From: Mycogone perniciosa
Taxonomy: Eukaryota > Ascomycota > Sordariomycetes > Hypocreales > Hypocreaceae
Direction: 5' to 3'
Length of the DNA: 64,000 nt
Assembly (NCBI GenBank): GCA_025331125.1
Contig: JAOALB010000117.1
Span: forward strand, 1 to 64,000
Every line of letters starts with the position of its first letter. Position 1 is the stretch's first letter. Made by a program: the position numbers and the translations under genes. The notes below the pieces were generated by a model, which saw only the letters and a program-made list of their open reading frames with translations, did no database searches and was not told the DNA's origin. Of this stretch, positions 45,359 to 57,207 are shown piece by piece.

Positions 45359-46274
45359 GGCTTACTACTTCGCTTGCCTTATCTCTCCCACTGCCAAGTA
45401 CAAGTGTACATTCACACACGCGCGCCATCCTGCAGATGAGATGGAGGGTTGGATAGAATCATGGATGTGCGGACCGGCTGCGGGTTCAACGGTTTATGTG
45501 GATACTACGTTGTTGCCTTGACTTTTAGTCTCCGAAAGACTGCAAACGCGTCCTTGTTCTGTGAACATGTGCGACCACATCGGACCATACATGCAGCATT
45601 CAGTGGCCCATATAATATACATACATGCATACTCAGGACATCCATTATGGAAATCGTTCCTACGCCCCCACCTATATGCTCTATCTCATATCCCCTCAGC
45701 CATCAGCATTTGAACCGGGGGTCTGTGGGAGGGTAAGCAACCTTGAGATTCCATTTTCTGCATCTGGAGCGAGCTCCTTGGTGTGGGTGTGTGTGGGGAG
45801 GGGGGCTTTGTCAGACTGGCATATGAGAGTACGAGTATTATACCTACTAATACACCAAGGTTTTAAGTTATTGCCTGTTTCGTCCTGCCTTTTAATCCAT
45901 GCAACGCATCGAGATCTCTCGTCTTTCGTATTTTCTTAGTCGTATTTGCCTTCTAATAGGCTGACGCCTCCTAGCCTTTCCCGAAACGGCCTGGGTGTGT
46001 GTGATTGTGATGTGATTGGGGAACACAACATACTACATTCAACAGCCCAAAAAATGCTTCATCTACTAATATTACAACCTGGATTACACAGAGACGATAC
46101 AAACTTTTCTGTAGCTCGCTTGTCACACCACGTGGGCGCATACCCCCCCATATTTCCACCCCGAAGACTCAGACAAGTAAAAACTCCGCAGCAGTATGGC
46201 CCCAAACAAACAAAACCAAAGGTGCAGAATCTGACTCCTGGCGTACCACTGCGTTGTTGTCCGTGCAACAACTC

Positions 46275-49200
46275 TCAAGATTCCACCTCGAGACCCGCTT
46301 GCCTCATGAGGTTGTAAAAGATGCCTTGCTTCTTGAACAGCTCAGCGGGTGTGTCAAACTCCACCACCTCGCCCTTATCCAGCACAACGACGCGGTCACT
46401 GTCCAAAATGGTGTTGAGCCGGTGCGCAACGGTGATGATGGTCCTGTTAGCAAAGAGTGGAGATCTTAGCGTCGCCTGGAGCATAGCATCGGTTTCGATG
46501 TCAACGGCGGCAGTTGCTTCGTCGAGGACGAGGATGTTGGAGGGCGTAAGCATGGCACGTGCGAGCGACACGAGTTGTCGCTGTCCTTGCGAGAGATTGG
46601 AGCCTGTTTCGGAATATGGAGTTAGCCTAAAGTTTGCTAACAAGTGTTTTTTTGCGTCCCCTTTCAGAACGAACGAAAAGGCACCAGAGATAGAATGGCA
46701 AGTTAAGCGAGAGTCAGCACTAGAAACAGCCATCGTGAGATGAGCTGCTAACGGCGCTGTGTCGACTTGTCTAGTGGCCGCTTCGGGCGCAACGAGACCC
46801 GTAAAAGCGTATTTGAGTATCCGGAAACCGATATGGACACGGAAGAGGGCCACGGTATGATCGATATATCATCACGTGTGCCCGACCAAAGATACAATTG
46901 AAAAACGACAACCCCGAAGCAAGGTAAGGAGAAGGAGATACAAGGAAATAAGAAGCAGACTTACCTCCTTCGTTAATTTTGGCCTCGAGGCCACCCCCCA
47001 TGCTAGCTACATGATCTTTCAGCCGGGCGTGATCTTGAACAAACTAAGTCAGTACGTAGCTCAAAGATATTATTGGAGTGGCTCTCCCTCATTAAAACGG
47101 TCAAGCCATTAAAAATAGAAGAAACTGGGGCCACAGGTTCGGCTACTCACCTAGTACACTCCAGAGCTCGGTATCGTCGCGCACATGGCCAGGGTCAAGG
47201 TTGTCCCGAACAGTGCCCTCGAAGAGAGCCGCATCCTGAGGAATAATGGCGAGTCGGCGCCGAAGATCCAGCAAACCCATAGACGAGGTGTTGAGGTTGT
47301 CAATATCAATCTGACCGGTCACTGGCTCAATAAGTCGGAACAGGGCAAGTGTCAAGGACGACTTGCCCGCTCCAGTTCGGCCAACAACACCAATCTTCTC
47401 GTGCTTCTTGATGTCCAGGTTAATGTTCTTCAAGACAAGGTCTAGACCCTCACGATATCGCGTGCTGTAGTTCTTGAAGTCCACCTCGCCCTTCGCGGGC
47501 CAGGTAGCGGGTGGTCTCTTGTTGGAAATAATCTCAGGCGCCTCGCTGGGCAGACGCGCGTACTCAAGCACTCGCTCAACAGAGACTATGTTAGTCTCAA
47601 CCTCAACGGTCTGGCGCACAATCCAGTTAAGAGATGTTGTAATTTGGAGAGCCTGGGATATAGCCAGGCCAACAAGTCCCTCATCAAGCTCAATATGTCT
47701 TGCCACCGAGACGACGGCAAGGCCAGCAGCCGCAAGAATGACAACTGCACCAATGAATTCGAGTCTGACGGCTAGCCAACGGTTGGCACTGATGGACGGG
47801 AAGTAGGCGCGGAGGTTGGCATCGATTCTCCATTCGTTCTCCAGCTGGAATCTAGCCTCCTGGCGGTATGCACGAATCGTCGAAACGCCACCCAGGGATT
47901 CCTGGAAGTGGGCGTAGATAGGGCTGCGGCTGACGCTGTCCAAACGCTTGAGTTCTCGAGACGTTCGGAGATAGTACCGTTGAATGTAGTAATATGTCAA
48001 GCCGAGAGGGATGATGAGGGCAACAAAGGCAGGCGTCGGAACCGAAATGACCACCAGGATGAAGCCAGATTTAGCCACATTGACAAACAGCATATTGAAG
48101 GTTCGAGCCAAGACCTCATCAACGCGGTAAATGTCGCTAGAGAATCGGTTCAGAATCCGGCCAGTTGGTGTGGTATCAAAGAATGACATGGGGGACCGGA
48201 AAATAGCATTAGCCATTCGCTCATGAAGTTTGCGAGACGCCTCAATAGAGCAGAAGATCCATAGAAGCAAGGTTTGGACAACAGTCAAAAGCGATGAGCC
48301 AATTCCAAAGGCAAAATAGATGCCGATAAACTTTCCAATATTGTTGTTAGATCCTGCCTCCTTGTTCTTGTCGGCCCATTCTTTCAGCCATACAGAGCCA
48401 CCGATGTTTGCGGTCTGAGCTGCGAGGAGCGCAAACATGTAGATGGCGACGGCACCCAAGTTGTTCTCCTTGGCGTATTCGCCATAAACGGACCACTTGA
48501 CCTTGCCTTGTTCAACGTGCTCCTTGGCCTGTTTCGTTTTGGAGCTACTAGCCACTTCCTCGTCAGTGAGCCTGCCTCGAGGTCCCCTGAAGCTGGCTGT
48601 ACTAGCGCGTCGCAGAGTTGCCATACTGCCGGATCTGGGCTTGTCCATCATGGAAGGCCCGGTCTTAATAGGCGCCATTTCCGGAACTTGCTCCTGGGCC
48701 TCCTCCAGTTCTTCTTTGTCTTGCTCAATGACCGTTGACGTTTCGCTAGATGTACCACTGGAGCTGCCGCTGCTTGTAGAATCATAACCGGCAGTCCTCA
48801 ATAACTCTGCAACCAATCCCTTTCTAGCCACAAGTTGGTCATAAGTTCCTCTCTCGACGATTTCTCCATCCTTAAGCAGTGTGATGTAGCTAGCCTGTTT
48901 TAGAACAGAGGTGGCGTTCGTGGCGAGAATTCGGGTCTTGGTGGAAAGCAGTCCTCGCGTGCCAAGGACATTGTCAATGATGTGCCGACCGACATGTGAA
49001 TCAACCGCTGAGAGAACATCGTCCAGAATATAGATATCAGCTCTAGCATATACGGCACGAGCCAATGAAACACGGGCTTTTTGTCCACCGCTCAGTGAAA
49101 TACCTCGCTCGCCTACAACGGTCTCATCGCCATCTGGCAGTTGAGCGAAGTCGTCCACGAGAGCGCAAGCTCTGATAGTCTTTTCATAGAAATCAGCATC

Positions 49201-51491
49201 GTACCTATATCCAAACACGATATTCTCTTTGACAGTTGCATTTAGGATCCAGCATTGCTGGGAGGCGTATGCCACGGTTCCTCTCACTTCTGCAGAGCCC
49301 TTCACCTTCCAGAGACCTCCAAGGATGCTCTGAAGGAATGAAGACTTTCCAGCTCCAACCCGTCCTACAACGCAGGACAGCTCACCCTTGTAAGCCGTGA
49401 AGTTGATGTCCGTCAGGGCGTTCTTATCTTCATGTCGATTCCAGGAGAAAGTACCATCCCGGATGATGACGGTCTCTTCACCCATCTCCTGAGGCGCGGG
49501 TCCAACAGTGACGGCGTCTGACTGCAATTCCTCGGCGGTAAGGAACGAGGTCAAGCGACCAACAGCCACAGAAGCTTCAACAATAGATGTAATGACCATG
49601 GGCAAAATAGCAAGTGGGAACGTGAGAAGATTGAAAAGTGCCAAGGCTGGGAAGACAATCTCCGTGGTCAACGGCTTGTCCTGGGTGAGAACAAAAACGG
49701 TGAAGGTAGAACAAGATACAAAGAATGGTGCGGTATTCCAAGTGAAATTGGCTACTGCCTGGGTAGCACCGATCTTTCGCAAGTTCTTCAGCTCCTGTTC
49801 GTTGCGGACATAGTTGAGTTTGTTCATAAAAGCAGAACCCCAAGCATACAGTTTGATGCTCTTCATGTTGTTGATAATCTCATTGATTAGCCGACTTCTG
49901 GCGTCCTTGTTCTTCATCTGCTCCTTTTGTAGGTTCCGCATCATGCGAGCCACGAATCCCTGAACAGGCATCATGACAATCATGACCACAATACCCGCCA
50001 TCATGGACCATCCAACAAGATTGTAGAGGGAAACCATGCAAATGATAATTTGGAATGGCGCAGACCACGCTTGCTGGGCGAACTGGGTGAGATCCTGAAG
50101 ACGTTGGGAATCCACTGCCATGTAATTGACAATGTCGCCTGTGGTCGACGTCGACCGTCCTTCATTCGACAATCTCATCGATTTCCGGTAGATTGTTGAG
50201 GATAAGCCACCCTTGATGCGCATTCCAGTCACAAAGGCAAGCTGGAAATATTGATGCTGCGGAGGATCAGTAGGAGTTTTTTCTTATGACATAGAAAGAG
50301 ATGGGTACTTACCACCATGGTAGTTTGGAAGACAGCGCAAGCAAACATAGCGAGGGCAATAGAGGCTCCCTTGATGATAGGTTGAGGGGTCTCCCCAGAT
50401 CTATATGACCCCACAAAGGCGATGAGCAAGCGAAGGAGCTGAGGCTGGATGTATTGAGAAATATCGTTTCCGGCTTTGAAGAAGGCGGCAATGACATATG
50501 GGCCGCCATATGCCCGGAAGAGGGCCAGCCAGAGGGATGGTGATGTTGGGCGGTATTTCAGCTCATGTTTCCACGCTTCTTCCAGGGACTCTCCTGTATT
50601 CTTGGTCTGATCGGCCTTGGTCAATCCCCAGAGATCGTTCTCGGTGAGGAAGACCTTGTAGCCTTGTCTCATCAAGGGAGTCATCCATGAGAAAGTGAGT
50701 TTGGAGAAGACGGTCGCATATTCCTCGGGGCATTCTTCCTCGTCATCAATGGCCTCGTAGGCTCCCACCTTGCGCGGCCATAGCCACTCGACCAGGAATT
50801 CGACCACAATGAGCCCAAATCCAACGCCATAGGATATGAAGTATGGTAGGCTTGTGGTGTAAACCTGCTGAGAGATGAGGGAGCGCAGCTTGACAGCAAG
50901 CGCGATGATCAACAACAGCCAGTAGAACAACACCACTCCGTTGGCGTTCCTTAAGCGCGAATGCTCCAGCCATTGAATTGTGAAGATGACAAACAGGGAC
51001 AGGATCAGCGCGATGGTGGTCCATGTTCGGAAATCACCAAACCAGATGTCCCCATAGTTAATAATTTGAAAAGCAAGCTGAACGGCGGTGTCGGCAATGA
51101 CAGCTGCAAGAAGGAGCTGGGCATCAACTGGTCAGCGAAAAATGCCCTGCGAATGATCAGAGTGAGTGAGTAATTAATATACCTGCTTAACCCAGAAGTG
51201 CGCATTCTTAGAGGTCTCGTACTGCTGCTTCTTTCGAAGAAGCCACCAGATGGCGACAGGGCCCAAAACCAGTGCATAAACTGCCACGGTAGCCACCCAG
51301 ACATCAATGAAGCAGGGTGTAAAGTCGTATCGGAACGGGCTCATGGGGCCCCATCCTTCTTCGTTGCCGCATAACGGCTGCGCGAAAGTGGCGGCCGCTT
51401 CGAGATAGCTGCTGCCCAGCTCCCGCAGCGGTCTGTAGCCGGTGAACGAGCCGGTGTGCAAGAGCACCGTCTGCTCGTTGTACGAATCCAT
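46275..51491 (-). CDS. ABC-C (MRP/Ycf1-type) transporter
   Basis: Five exons, 51183-51491, 50313-51116, 47151-50256, 46965-47033 and 46275-46603, encode 1,538 aa, the usual full length. Domain order is: N-terminal TMD0 with about five helices (residues ~35-190), TMD1, NBD1 with Walker A GRVGAGKSS at 669-677 and signature LSGGQ at 759-763, a charged linker, TMD2, then NBD2 with Walker A GRTGAGKSS at 1330-1338 and signature LSQGQ before LVLDEATAAVD. Family members move glutathione conjugates, metals, bile acids or drugs, mainly into the vacuole; the substrate here is inferred. The NBD1 Walker B ends LDD where NBD2 has LDE, the usual ABC-C asymmetry. The linker holds LRRASTASF, like the phosphorylated Ser908 region of yeast Ycf1. 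Introns from 5' to 3' are 66, 56, 117 and 361 nt. The last lies between Walker A and the signature of NBD2. Confidence 0.93.
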
Positions 51492-52263
51492 TTTTCGCGA
51501 TCCTATTCTCTAGGGAATTGGAGGAGTAGGATGTCACCTCATGCTCGAAATCGGGTCGTCGGTGTTCTCGCTGGGGGTTCGCGCGCAAGCTTGTTGTTTT
51601 TGTCCGAATGAGATCAACTGAGAGCTACTCGCCGACAGGAGAGCAATGAATCCCAGCAGTCGTCTCGTCAGGCACCGAAAAGCCCCCTGGGAATCGGACT
51701 CGGCAGGGCTGAGAGATGAAGGAATAGGATTTGCGGAGGGACAGAGGGCGAAAAGTCCTTTCACAGCCCAGAAAATAATAATTGGACGACAGCCCGAGTG
51801 ACCGAAAGAAGAAGACGGAAGCGTCCAATGCAGAGTGAACTGCAGCTTTGTCAGCTATCGGCGCTAGCAACCCAAAATCCGTATGTATGATTCGAGTATT
51901 ACTTCGTACTCCGTAGAGGTACTAGGAATACTCCGTACTAGTACCAGGCATGTACCCGTACTTCCGGAGCTGTCCCATCAACTAGGATCCGCCACCTAAA
52001 TGCGACCAATGTTTGACTTCCAGTTGGCTGGGCTTGCAGATAGATCCAATGTTTGGAGCTGTCTGGACGAATGGGGGTCCTTCGATGCCCGGAATCCCAT
52101 TCACTAAGTCCGGGATGCATTTGTCAGCCATCATTTCCTTTCAAAATCAAGGATGAGCCTGTTTCGGCGTTAATGTGAGAGGTGGATTGGTTCGGCCCGG
52201 TGCACGATGCTAACCTCTATCTACTCCGTACCCTCTTCTCTATCGCTTATACACAGCGATGAC
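51492..52263. other. Promoter of the ABC transporter and 3' side of the hydrolase gene
   Basis: No gene is seen. A TACTCCGTA cluster lies at 51,902-51,945, about 410 bp ahead of the ABC start. Confidence 0.5.
51902..51945. repeat. GTAC-centred motif cluster upstream of the ABC transporter gene
   Basis: CTTCGTACTCCGTAG, then GGTACTAGG, then ATACTCCGTACTAGTACC. It is the same family as the 37-45 kb elements, here in a likely promoter. Confidence 0.65.
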
Positions 52264-53244
52264 TTAGGCAAGAGTCCGAAGGAACTCAATCACCTTCGCT
52301 GCCAGCCACTCTTGAGCTTCCTTCTCCAAAACCGTATGACCTGTTCCAGGTATCAACCCAGACAACTGGCTCACCTGTGGGCTCGCATCGCGATACCTCT
52401 TGTTCAGCATTTCTTGGTTGATTCGTGGCGGAACGAATTCCTCATCCTCCGAGTGCAGCACCAGGACGGGTTTCCTGAACCGGCCCCAAAACGTCTTCAC
52501 AGTCTCGTCATCCAAGTCCGAGGAAAAGTAATCGTTGTCACCCCTAAAAGGATGTCAATGATATAATGCAGGGACTATAAATCCGTCTGGAAGACAACGC
52601 ACCCCTTGGCCATAAGTGAATGAAGCCTGTAAGCCGTGATAGGGGCACGGACCATAGAGGGTGTCTTGTCATTCGGCAGGCAATCATCACCTCTACCCTC
52701 AGCTATCATCTTGTTGGCATAATCGAGACTCTCTTGGTAATCCGGGTAAATAATCTCAAGAGACTCCCTGTCAGAGACTGGCGCCTGAAGGATGAAGCCG
52801 TCGACGGGGTTATTGACATGCTTGGCGTAGTGTGTGTATTCCATGCAGTCCTAGAACCGTTAGACGAGTCAAAAGATGTGTCATTCAAGGCAGGAATACT
52901 TGGCAACCCGTCGAATGGCCAAATAGAACAATATTTTCTCTGCCGATGGAACGGAGATACTTCACAAGTGCTGAGATATCTTGGACATCGTTCGCCAAGC
53001 TTGAAGTCCCAAACCCAAAATATGAGCTCCTCATCCGGATCTCAAAAACGGAGTAGCTTAGCTCGGTGGCCTGTTCCAATTGCCTGGCCACGGTTCGGAT
53101 GTAGGGAGTTGTATGAGGGCCATCTGATAAGCCTCCAATGAATATCACGGCGTTCTTTGACGATGTGTTTCCAAGCTCGTAAGCACATGAGCCCCGGGTG
53201 GGGGAGCGATAAGGGTGTGCCAACACAGGGAATGGGGAAGCCAT
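52264..53244 (-). CDS. Alpha/beta hydrolase of the DUF1749 family
   Basis: Exons 52900-53244, 52603-52850 and 52264-52543 encode 290 aa. The nucleophile elbow GHSTG puts the catalytic Ser at 111. The other triad members are likely Asp231 (SEDEEFVPP) and His267 (GTGHT). The sequence NAVIFIGGLSDG near the start gives the oxyanion region, and DCMEYTHYAKHVNNPVDGFILQAPVSDRE follows the elbow, as in this fungal family. There is no signal peptide, so it should be cytosolic. Some relatives are discussed as siderophore esterases, but the substrate cannot be told from sequence. Introns are 48 nt (GTATTC...TAG) and 58 nt (GTGCGT...TAG). It is divergent from TTI1. Confidence 0.88.
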
Positions 53245-53777
53245 TGTTATTCAAACTTCCATGAATTGATTTCCGAGATCTTCAATAATCTGGAATTGTG
53301 CCTATTTCGCTCATCTTAGTACTTGGCGGCGATCAACGTTCGCCTATATCGCATAAGGAGGGGTATGTGTTCCGGGAGGTGCACAGGCAAACAGGCGACG
53401 GGGTACAGTGCGAAAACTGGTCAGTGCAGTGTTTGGGCGGTGCAATGTCCTCTGACTGGACAGACCACCACCCAATAACCTGCACACTTTAGTGAGCATA
53501 CAGTGTGGACGCCACTCATTAGGCGATAAATACAGTTCTCCATACTGTACATCACCAGTTCTCATCACCAGCTTCTTCACCATCTTGACGCCAAGTTTGT
53601 GACAATCTCATCGCTTTTGCAAGGCTATACTCTCTCCCACCAAAACAAGTAACCGCTTATCTCCTTCACCAAACGGCCCCCGGATTCGTATTGGCAAAAT
53701 CACGGACACTCAAACTGGCACAAACCAGCTGGGATCATGCCAAGGTAACCGCTCAGAAAGCTTTGCTTCTGTGAGCC
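53245..53777. promoter_or_regulatory. Divergent promoter region DUF1749 hydrolase / TTI1
   Basis: 533 bp between outward-facing starts. No coding frame with support is present. Confidence 0.45.
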
Positions 53778-56700
53778 ATGGAAGCAACTTCAGGCAAAGA
53801 GGAGCGGACCAAACTGTTCCAGAAAGTAGGCAGTTTCATAGCCAATATATGTGAAATTCGTGCTGACGCCATGTAGCTGAAGCCATGCTGTGTCAGAATA
53901 AGCCAGTTGGCTCTTCGGCAATTGGGGAAACCTGGGACTTGGCCGGAGCTGCTGAGCCTCACGAACGATGTTCTCGCAATTCTCAATGGGCAAATCTCAC
54001 AGAATCCTCTTGCCCTTGATGAATCTATTGCGAGTTATGTAGCAATTCCACTGCTTGCTATCATCCGCCAGATGGATCTTTACCCGATGCCCCTTGTGGA
54101 AAACAGCATCAAATGTCTCTCTATCATCATCACCCACGGCTGGAAGTCTAAAATTCCCTCTGACTTTGCGCAACAAATCTTCAGCCTCTTGACGTTCATC
54201 ATCGATGGCGTCCCCGGGTCTCAAAAAAAGAGCGATATACCCGAGGAGACCGTGTTGGAGGCCTTCCGTGCAAAGACAGCACTACTCACCGTGGCTAGCT
54301 CATCTGCCCTTGTGGCAGACGCACTGGCCGAGTCGAAGATGATGCCAGCTTTAGGCCACGGAATTACCGTCATGCTGGATGGGGTAACAGATGGTGCGAC
54401 TGCAGAGATTCAGGGAGAAGCCCTAGGAGCGTTGAAGGCAGTCTATGGAGCCATTAGGGAGCATGCTGCTCTGGCAAGCTTTTTCCCCGGTACTATTTCC
54501 TCCATTGCGAGAGTCCTGTCCACACCGACTCGATATAAGAAACTGGTATTGGCTAAATGCCTAGAGGCAGTCAATGTGGTTTTGACAAAGGTGCTGTCCG
54601 ACGTGCGAACTAGGTCTATACTTGCTAAGAGCAAGGAGGGGGAGGACGACGCCGATGCGCCCAAGGTCCTGAGCCCAGCATGGCTGAAGGCAACTGTGGC
54701 TCAGGTGAAAATGGCTTTAGCTATCATGATGAAGCTACGCACTCAAGAGGCAGAAGAAGTGCAGGAGGCCCTCGAGCGGCTCTGTGTGTCGTTGCTGGAC
54801 GAATGCCACACCACTTTATCGAACTGCACGACCATCCTTGTCGAGACTGCTATCGTTCTTGATAACCACACTGAAAGAAACTCCATAACACATACCAGTC
54901 TGACAGATTTGGTGCATATTTACCCAGAGCTTGGGGAAAGCGTCAAGGCCATTGTGTATAACTGGATGTCCAGCCTTCCTCGCATCATGCAGTCGAGTGA
55001 CGAAGACATGAAGACAAGCGTGATACACAACTTCTCAAAGGGAATAGAGCTTTTGAGGAGCCTGAACATCGAATCGTCTACACTTGATGATTCGATATCG
55101 AGTTCTTTGAGAGACAGCATCATGTCTCTTGTCACGGCTTCCAAATCCCAACAACCTGGGACTAGGACACAGGTTCTATTACTTGATAATGGAAGCTCGA
55201 CCATGCCTTTGTCTAGTGAGCCACAATACCAGTCGGTGTTGTTGGGTCACGAAAGCCAAAGAAGGCTGAAGGGCGAAATCACGAGCCTGCTTCGTACAAT
55301 TGGCTCGTTACCACAGCAAACCAAGATTGCCACCAGCATGCTAGACTATGTGCGCGAGTCAACATCAATCAGCCAAGTTACTGCATTTTGGCTCAGCTTT
55401 GAACTCGTAAAAGCTGCTCATGCATCGCGTGTTGATGAAGAAGCATTACTGGACCTGTCAGCATTTGTGGATTCGTCAATATTTAGGAAATCTTCAGGAT
55501 TGGCTCCGTCCGAAGATATTGATTCAGTGTTCAACGAGATGTATGCCTTCTCAGTTCAAGTGCTTGACTCGCATACAGAAGTTGATTCGGCTGATTGGCG
55601 TTTGGAAGCAATTGCACTCGAGGTGACGGCTTACGCGGCTCAGAGGTCCGGCGAATCTTTCCGACCAGAACTCATCGATGTCCTATTCCCTGTGGCCACC
55701 TTTCTGGGATCTGACAATGCCCATCTGCAACAGCATGCTATAGCCACGTTGAACAGCATAGCATCTTCGTGTCAGTATGCAAGCGTTTCTGAGCTGATTA
55801 TCGACAACGTTGATTACATGGTCAACTCGGTCTCGTTGCGTCTCAACACGCTGGATATATCACCTGCATCTACACAAGTGTTGTTGATGATGGTACGATT
55901 GGCTGGACCTCGTTTAATTCCCTTTCTTGATGATGTTGTCGAATCAATTTTTGCCGCCCTCGACAACTATCACGGGTACCAGTCTTTCGTGGAGAGTCTC
56001 TTTGCAGTGTTGAAAGAAGTTGTCGACCAAGCTACCAAGGCAGATGGCCGTTTATTGACGGATCGAGAGCGCTCAACTGTGAATCACAAGAAGGATTCTA
56101 AGAAAATGGAGAACCTGGACAGCCTATTGGAGTTTCTGGATAGGCGAAAAGTGAGAGAGGAGCGCGACGCCGCTGAGGCTGAGACGATAGAGGAGATTCG
56201 TGGTCATCCCACAACTCCATGGACAACCGAGACTGGCGAGGAGGATGAAAAAGAAAAAGATAACGCCGATGCCGCAAGGGAGGAGGAGAAACCACCAAAT
56301 TCACCTACTTACCAATTACTTCAGCGTGTAGCTACCCTCACGCAGCATTATCTGACGTCGCCGACACCTACACTTCGAAGGTCGTTGTTGGAGCTTCTTA
56401 CCACCGCATCATCTGTTCTCGCCGCAGATGAGGACTCGTTTTTGCCGCTTGTCAATGCGATTTGGCCAGTGATCATCACAAGGTTGCGCGATCCCGAGGC
56501 ATTTATTACAATAGAGGCGTGTCACACGATTTCTGGATTGTGCAAAGCAGCGGGTGACTTCCTCACCACTCGGTTCAAAACTGAATGGTGGGATGGGCTG
56601 GGTGACTGGTGCCGCAAGGTCAAGCAGCAAGCATCGACAGGTACGGCTCGCACAAAGGCCTACACAGGGAATAGTGCGCCTTCTCGGACGCAAAAGGACA

Positions 56701-57062
56701 TTGTCATTCCCATCCGAGCAGGAGACGGCCTTGAAGTCAGGGCAAAATCCATCCAAACCAAACAGTCATCATCATTGGGTGGCGGTTTGGGACAACATGC
56801 ATCTCCTGTCCGGATCTGGGAGGCCGTGGTCAAGCTTTTGACGTCTATTATATCATATGTGCGCGTGGAGGAAGACATGTTTGATGAGATTCTGGATTTG
56901 TTGTCAGAAGTCATGGAGAGGAATCAAGAGGTGAGGGAGGCTCTGGAGATCATCAACGCGGATGCGGTTTGGGCAGTGAGATATGAGCGTGGACTTATAG
57001 AGTGGGTTCCTGCGCCGAAGGTGGATGGATTTGTATTCCCAGAAATGGAGAAGGTGTCGTGA
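53778..57062 (+). CDS. TTI1: TELO2-interacting protein 1 (Tti1), HEAT-repeat protein
   Basis: Exon 1 is 53778-53825, followed by a 51-nt intron (GTAGGC...TAG) and exon 2 at 53877-57062, giving 1,077 aa. The splice restores FQKLKPCCVRISQLALRQL, typical of the Tti1 N-terminus; FFPGTISSIARVLS further in is also typical. Tti1 with Tel2 and Tti2 forms the TTT complex, an Hsp90 co-chaperone that matures PIKK kinases (TOR, ATM/Tel1, ATR/Mec1). Helical HEAT-like repeats fill the protein apart from a charged, Glu-rich disordered loop at about residues 745-810. There are no membrane or targeting signals. Confidence 0.92.
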
Positions 57063-57207
57063 AGGATTGCTATGTCCTGGCTCAGATGGGCAGGGTCTTG
57101 GGAAGTTCAAGTGTTGAGCACATGTCATGGCCTGAGGGTAACTGCACATCTATCATTAGGTAGTCGTCTGAACTATCTATAAGGAAATCGTTGTATATGC
57201 CTTTCTC

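Larger units (their letters stand above)
35410..46274. other. 10.9-kb gene-free stretch with many GTAC-centred palindromes
   Basis: No frame here has domain or splice support. The first ~1.8 kb (to 37,200) may be the leader and promoter of the YDR124W-like gene. 37.5-45.4 kb is dotted with TACGGAGTA / TACTCCGTA copies and their inverted arrangements, listed separately. No tRNA, rRNA or transposase is seen. Confidence 0.55.

Noticed and set aside
46275..46853. Reading the 3' ABC transporter segment as a separate 192-codon gene
   Set aside because: The last 108 codons are clearly NBD2 of the transporter; the upstream part is better explained as intron.
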